Below, in pieces: positions 4,407 through 5,648 of a DNA stretch of 5,648 nucleotides (within the stretch, counting starts at the first letter, position 1; each line of letters starts with the position of its first letter). The notes under the pieces were generated by a model that was not told where the DNA came from, ran no database searches, and saw only the letters and a program-made list of their open reading frames with translations. Source of the stretch: GCA-2688775 sp035288865 (GTDB taxonomy: Archaea > Nanobdellota > Nanobdellia > Woesearchaeales > GW2011-AR4); assembly GCA_035288865.1 (NCBI GenBank), contig DATDZA010000031.1, positions 1-5,648 on the forward strand, in the 5' to 3' direction. Made by a program: the position numbers and the translations under genes.

Positions 4407-4895
4407 TTATCTTTGAGGTATTTTTACAAATTCCAACTCGTCTTTTTCGGCGTCAAGCAGTGCAACAGTGTAAGGATAAATCCTGAACAAAGCGCCCGGG
4501 TTTATAACTCTTGTTTTGCCTGATTTTTCGTCCATTTTTATGTGTGTGTGCCCCGTCAACACATAGTCATATTTATTGCTTTTGATTGCATTGTCAAGTT
4601 TTTCTTTATTTGTTCCATGATAAACATAGAATTTCTTTCCTCCGTAATCAAACTCCTTTTCATCTGTTATTTTTTCCCATCCGTACTCGCTTGCCATCTT
4701 GTTTAACCCTGCCTTTTCGCCGTCATTGTTGCCAAACACAAATTTCATTTTCAATCCCTTGAAATGCTCAAGCATAGGCGGGCTTATTATGTCGCCGCAG
4801 TGCACGACAAAATCAGTATTTTTATCCTTGAATATTTCAACTGCTTTTTTTATTGCATTTTCATTTTCATGCGTGTCTGAGATTATTCCTATCAT
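4407..4895 (-). CDS. YfcE/MJ0936-family metallophosphoesterase, 162 aa
   Basis: All metal-binding motifs of the calcineurin-like phosphoesterase fold are present in order: DTH (D7, H9), HCGD (D35), GNND (N56, D58), YHG (H93) and GHTH (H116, H118). The INPGALFR block (131-138) follows as in the MJ0936/YfcE group. The length of about 160 residues is typical of these small archaeal and bacterial enzymes, which use two divalent metals to hydrolyse phosphomonoesters or phosphodiesters such as 2',3'-cyclic nucleotides. The natural substrate is not known. It sits second in the operon, one base after the HAD stop and one base before the HIT start. No Shine-Dalgarno motif precedes its ATG, so translation probably depends on termination-reinitiation at TAA-A-ATG. 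Confidence 0.94.
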   Translation of the reverse strand: MIGIISDTHENENAIKKAVEIFKDKNTDFVVHCGDIISPPMLEHFKGLKMKFVFGNNDGEKAGLNKMASEYGWEKITDEKEFDYGGKKFYVYHGTNKEKLDNAIKSNKYDYVLTGHTHIKMDEKSGKTRVINPGALFRIYPYTVALLDAEKDELEFVKIPQR

Positions 4896-4896
4896 T

Positions 4897-5490
4897 TTAA
4901 TTCAAAATTTCATTTAACTCGGATTTAAGCTGTCCAATATTCTTGAATTGGATGCCTTTCATGCAGGTGGACTTCGCCACATTAACAAAATCTTTGACAT
5001 CGTCTATGAAGATGCATTCCTTAGGCTTAACTTTGAGTTTTTTAGCTGCCATGAGAAAAATTCTTTTGTCATCCTTTGCCATTCCGATTCTATGCGATAG
5101 CACTACTGCATCAAATAACTTGAAAAGCCCTCTTTTTCTATTGATCCTTTCATGAGGCCTTATTGTGTTTGATACAAATCCAGTTTTGTAGCTTTTTCTC
5201 AGTTTTTTAATTAATTGCACCATATTTCTGTCAATTTTTGTTAATTTGTCAAAATTCTCTGTCCAGAGATTTTTTGGGATTTTTTCCGGGCTTTTTCCAT
5301 AAATACCTGCAATTTTAATCCAAAATCCTTTCTCAGAAATCTCATTCTTGCACAAGGGTATTGCTTCGATATTTATATCATTCATAAATTTTTTCTTGTT
5401 TTTTGGTTTGAATATTCTGATAAATTTTTTCATCAATAGTTCCTGGTTTACAATTACCCCGCCGCCGTCAAAAATAATCGCTTTTATCAT
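4897..5490 (-). CDS. HAD-superfamily hydrolase, YihX-like subfamily IA, 197 aa
   Basis: Motif I is IIFDGGGVIV with nucleophile D8; position 10, usually Asp, is Gly, as in the YihX-like group (FDxGNV). Motif II is GFVSNT (S107), followed by PHE. Motif III is GMAKDDKRIF (K139). Motif IV is FIDDVKDF (D163, D164). The alpha-helical cap lies between residues 15 and 95. It is likely a cytoplasmic phosphatase acting on a small phosphorylated metabolite; YihX itself acts on glucose-1-phosphate, but this substrate cannot be assumed here. The start is ATG 5490, because the fold begins at MIKAIIFDGG. A GTG at 5502 in the same frame lies within the ribosome-binding hairpin and is unlikely. It is the first gene of the HAD-phosphoesterase-HIT operon, preceded by a structured leader. 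Confidence 0.92.
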   Translation of the reverse strand: MIKAIIFDGGGVIVNQELLMKKFIRIFKPKNKKKFMNDINIEAIPLCKNEISEKGFWIKIAGIYGKSPEKIPKNLWTENFDKLTKIDRNMVQLIKKLRKSYKTGFVSNTIRPHERINRKRGLFKLFDAVVLSHRIGMAKDDKRIFLMAAKKLKVKPKECIFIDDVKDFVNVAKSTCMKGIQFKNIGQLKSELNEILN

Positions 5491-5498
5491 GTCAAAAA

Positions 5499-5519
5499 CC
5501 ACCCATAATAGATGGGTGG
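5499..5519 (-). promoter_or_regulatory. Hairpin sequestering the ribosome-binding site of the HAD operon, followed by T5
   Basis: On the minus strand, CCACCCAT and ATGGGTGG form a perfect 8-bp stem around a CTATT loop. The 3' arm contains GGGTGG, the only Shine-Dalgarno-like motif before the ATG at 5490 (8 nt away). TTTTT follows the stem at once. It can therefore act by hiding the ribosome-binding site, or as a terminator/attenuator; both would control the whole operon. Confidence 0.55.
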
Positions 5520-5561
5520 CATGCTTACCTTACGTTGATAATTGCGTGGTTTTGGACATTG

Positions 5562-5580
5562 CGAAAATCCACGATTTTCG
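5562..5580. repeat. Palindrome 1: CGAAAATC / GATTTTCG, 3-bp spacer
   Basis: Perfect 8-bp arms around CAC. It could be a dimer-binding operator or, if transcribed, a hairpin. It shares the half-site GAAAAT with the next palindrome. Confidence 0.5.
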
Positions 5581-5586
5581 AAACCC

Positions 5587-5607
5587 TGAAAATTCAATGA
5601 ATTTTCA
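5587..5607. repeat. Palindrome 2: TGAAAATTC / GAATTTTCA, 3-bp spacer
   Basis: Perfect 9-bp arms around AAT. Its centre is 26 bp from the centre of palindrome 1, about two and a half helical turns, and the half-site GAAAAT is repeated. The pair looks like a tandem operator or tandem hairpins upstream of the HAD operon. Confidence 0.5.
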
Positions 5608-5648
5608 TGGCTACAAAATTCCACTTATTTGATGGTGGTTTTTGAGCA

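Larger units (their letters stand above)
5492..5645. repeat. Perfect 12-bp inverted repeat bracketing a structured non-coding region
   Basis: TCAAAAACCACC at 5492-5503 is the exact reverse complement of GGTGGTTTTTGA at 5634-5645. A third related copy, GTGGTTTTGGAC at 5546-5557, pairs with 5491-5502 at 11 of 12 positions. No target-site duplication is visible next to the ends. It may be a small mobile remnant, or two divergent ribosome-binding regions that look alike. No gene is supported between 5491 and 5648. Confidence 0.5.

Noticed and set aside
5491..5502. Four extra residues (MVFD) on the HAD protein from GTG 5502
   Set aside because: The GTG lies in the ribosome-binding site and hairpin arm; the fold begins at ATG 5490.
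5492..5645. Reading the 12-bp inverted repeat as a miniature transposon
   Set aside because: No target-site duplication is found at the visible flanks and no second copy occurs in the window; two similar ribosome-binding regions explain it as well.
1..5648. CRISPR array, rRNA or prophage/transposase genes
   Set aside because: No regularly spaced direct repeats, no rRNA-like stretches and no integrase or transposase motifs were seen on either strand.

Overview
The window looks like a piece of an AT-rich archaeal chromosome, possibly from a small-genome (DPANN-type) lineage; that placement is inference. Four observations point to archaea. Both tRNA genes (Ser-CGA and elongator-type Met-CAT) carry very short introns after anticodon-loop position 37 and do not encode CCA. 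TTTTTAAA-type TATA boxes sit about 26-28 nt upstream of tRNA 5' ends or start codons. Shine-Dalgarno-like GGTG/GGTGG motifs precede several starts. The proteins are short and lysine-rich.

Layout, left to right. Positions 1-259 hold the tail of a gene that enters from the left, ending in a WTDYGNP motif that resembles the C-terminus of sugar-phosphate nucleotidyltransferases and may be frameshifted. A TATA box then drives a one-helix membrane protein (284-637), overlapped at its end by a candidate 26-residue Cys-rich microprotein (621-701). A promoter and the intron-containing tRNA-Ser (740-840) follow, with a family-2 glycosyltransferase fused to TPR repeats (855-1874) only 14 nt downstream. 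On the minus strand come an orphan 124-residue protein (1863-2237), whose 3' end overlaps the glycosyltransferase, and a thioredoxin/peroxiredoxin-like protein (2392-2943). Next are the minus-strand intron-containing tRNA-Met (3001-3089) and a divergent plus-strand gene for a protein with a twin-arginine motif (3191-3994).

The right third is a compact minus-strand operon transcribed from about 5490 to 3995: a YihX-like HAD hydrolase, an MJ0936/YfcE-type metallophosphoesterase and a HIT-family nucleotide hydrolase/transferase. Each junction is the same TAA-A-ATG, so the stop and next start are one base apart. All three products are predicted to act on phosphorylated small molecules or nucleotides, which suggests a shared salvage or housecleaning role (inference).

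Upstream of this operon (5491-5648) is an unusually structured non-coding stretch. A perfect 8-bp hairpin contains the operon's GGTGG ribosome-binding site and is followed by T5. Two further upstream segments can pair with the same site, there are two tandem AT-rich palindromes, and a perfect 12-bp inverted repeat spans the region. This is the most interesting non-coding part of the window and is best explained as a cis-regulatory leader, or as a divergent promoter region if another gene starts at the right edge.
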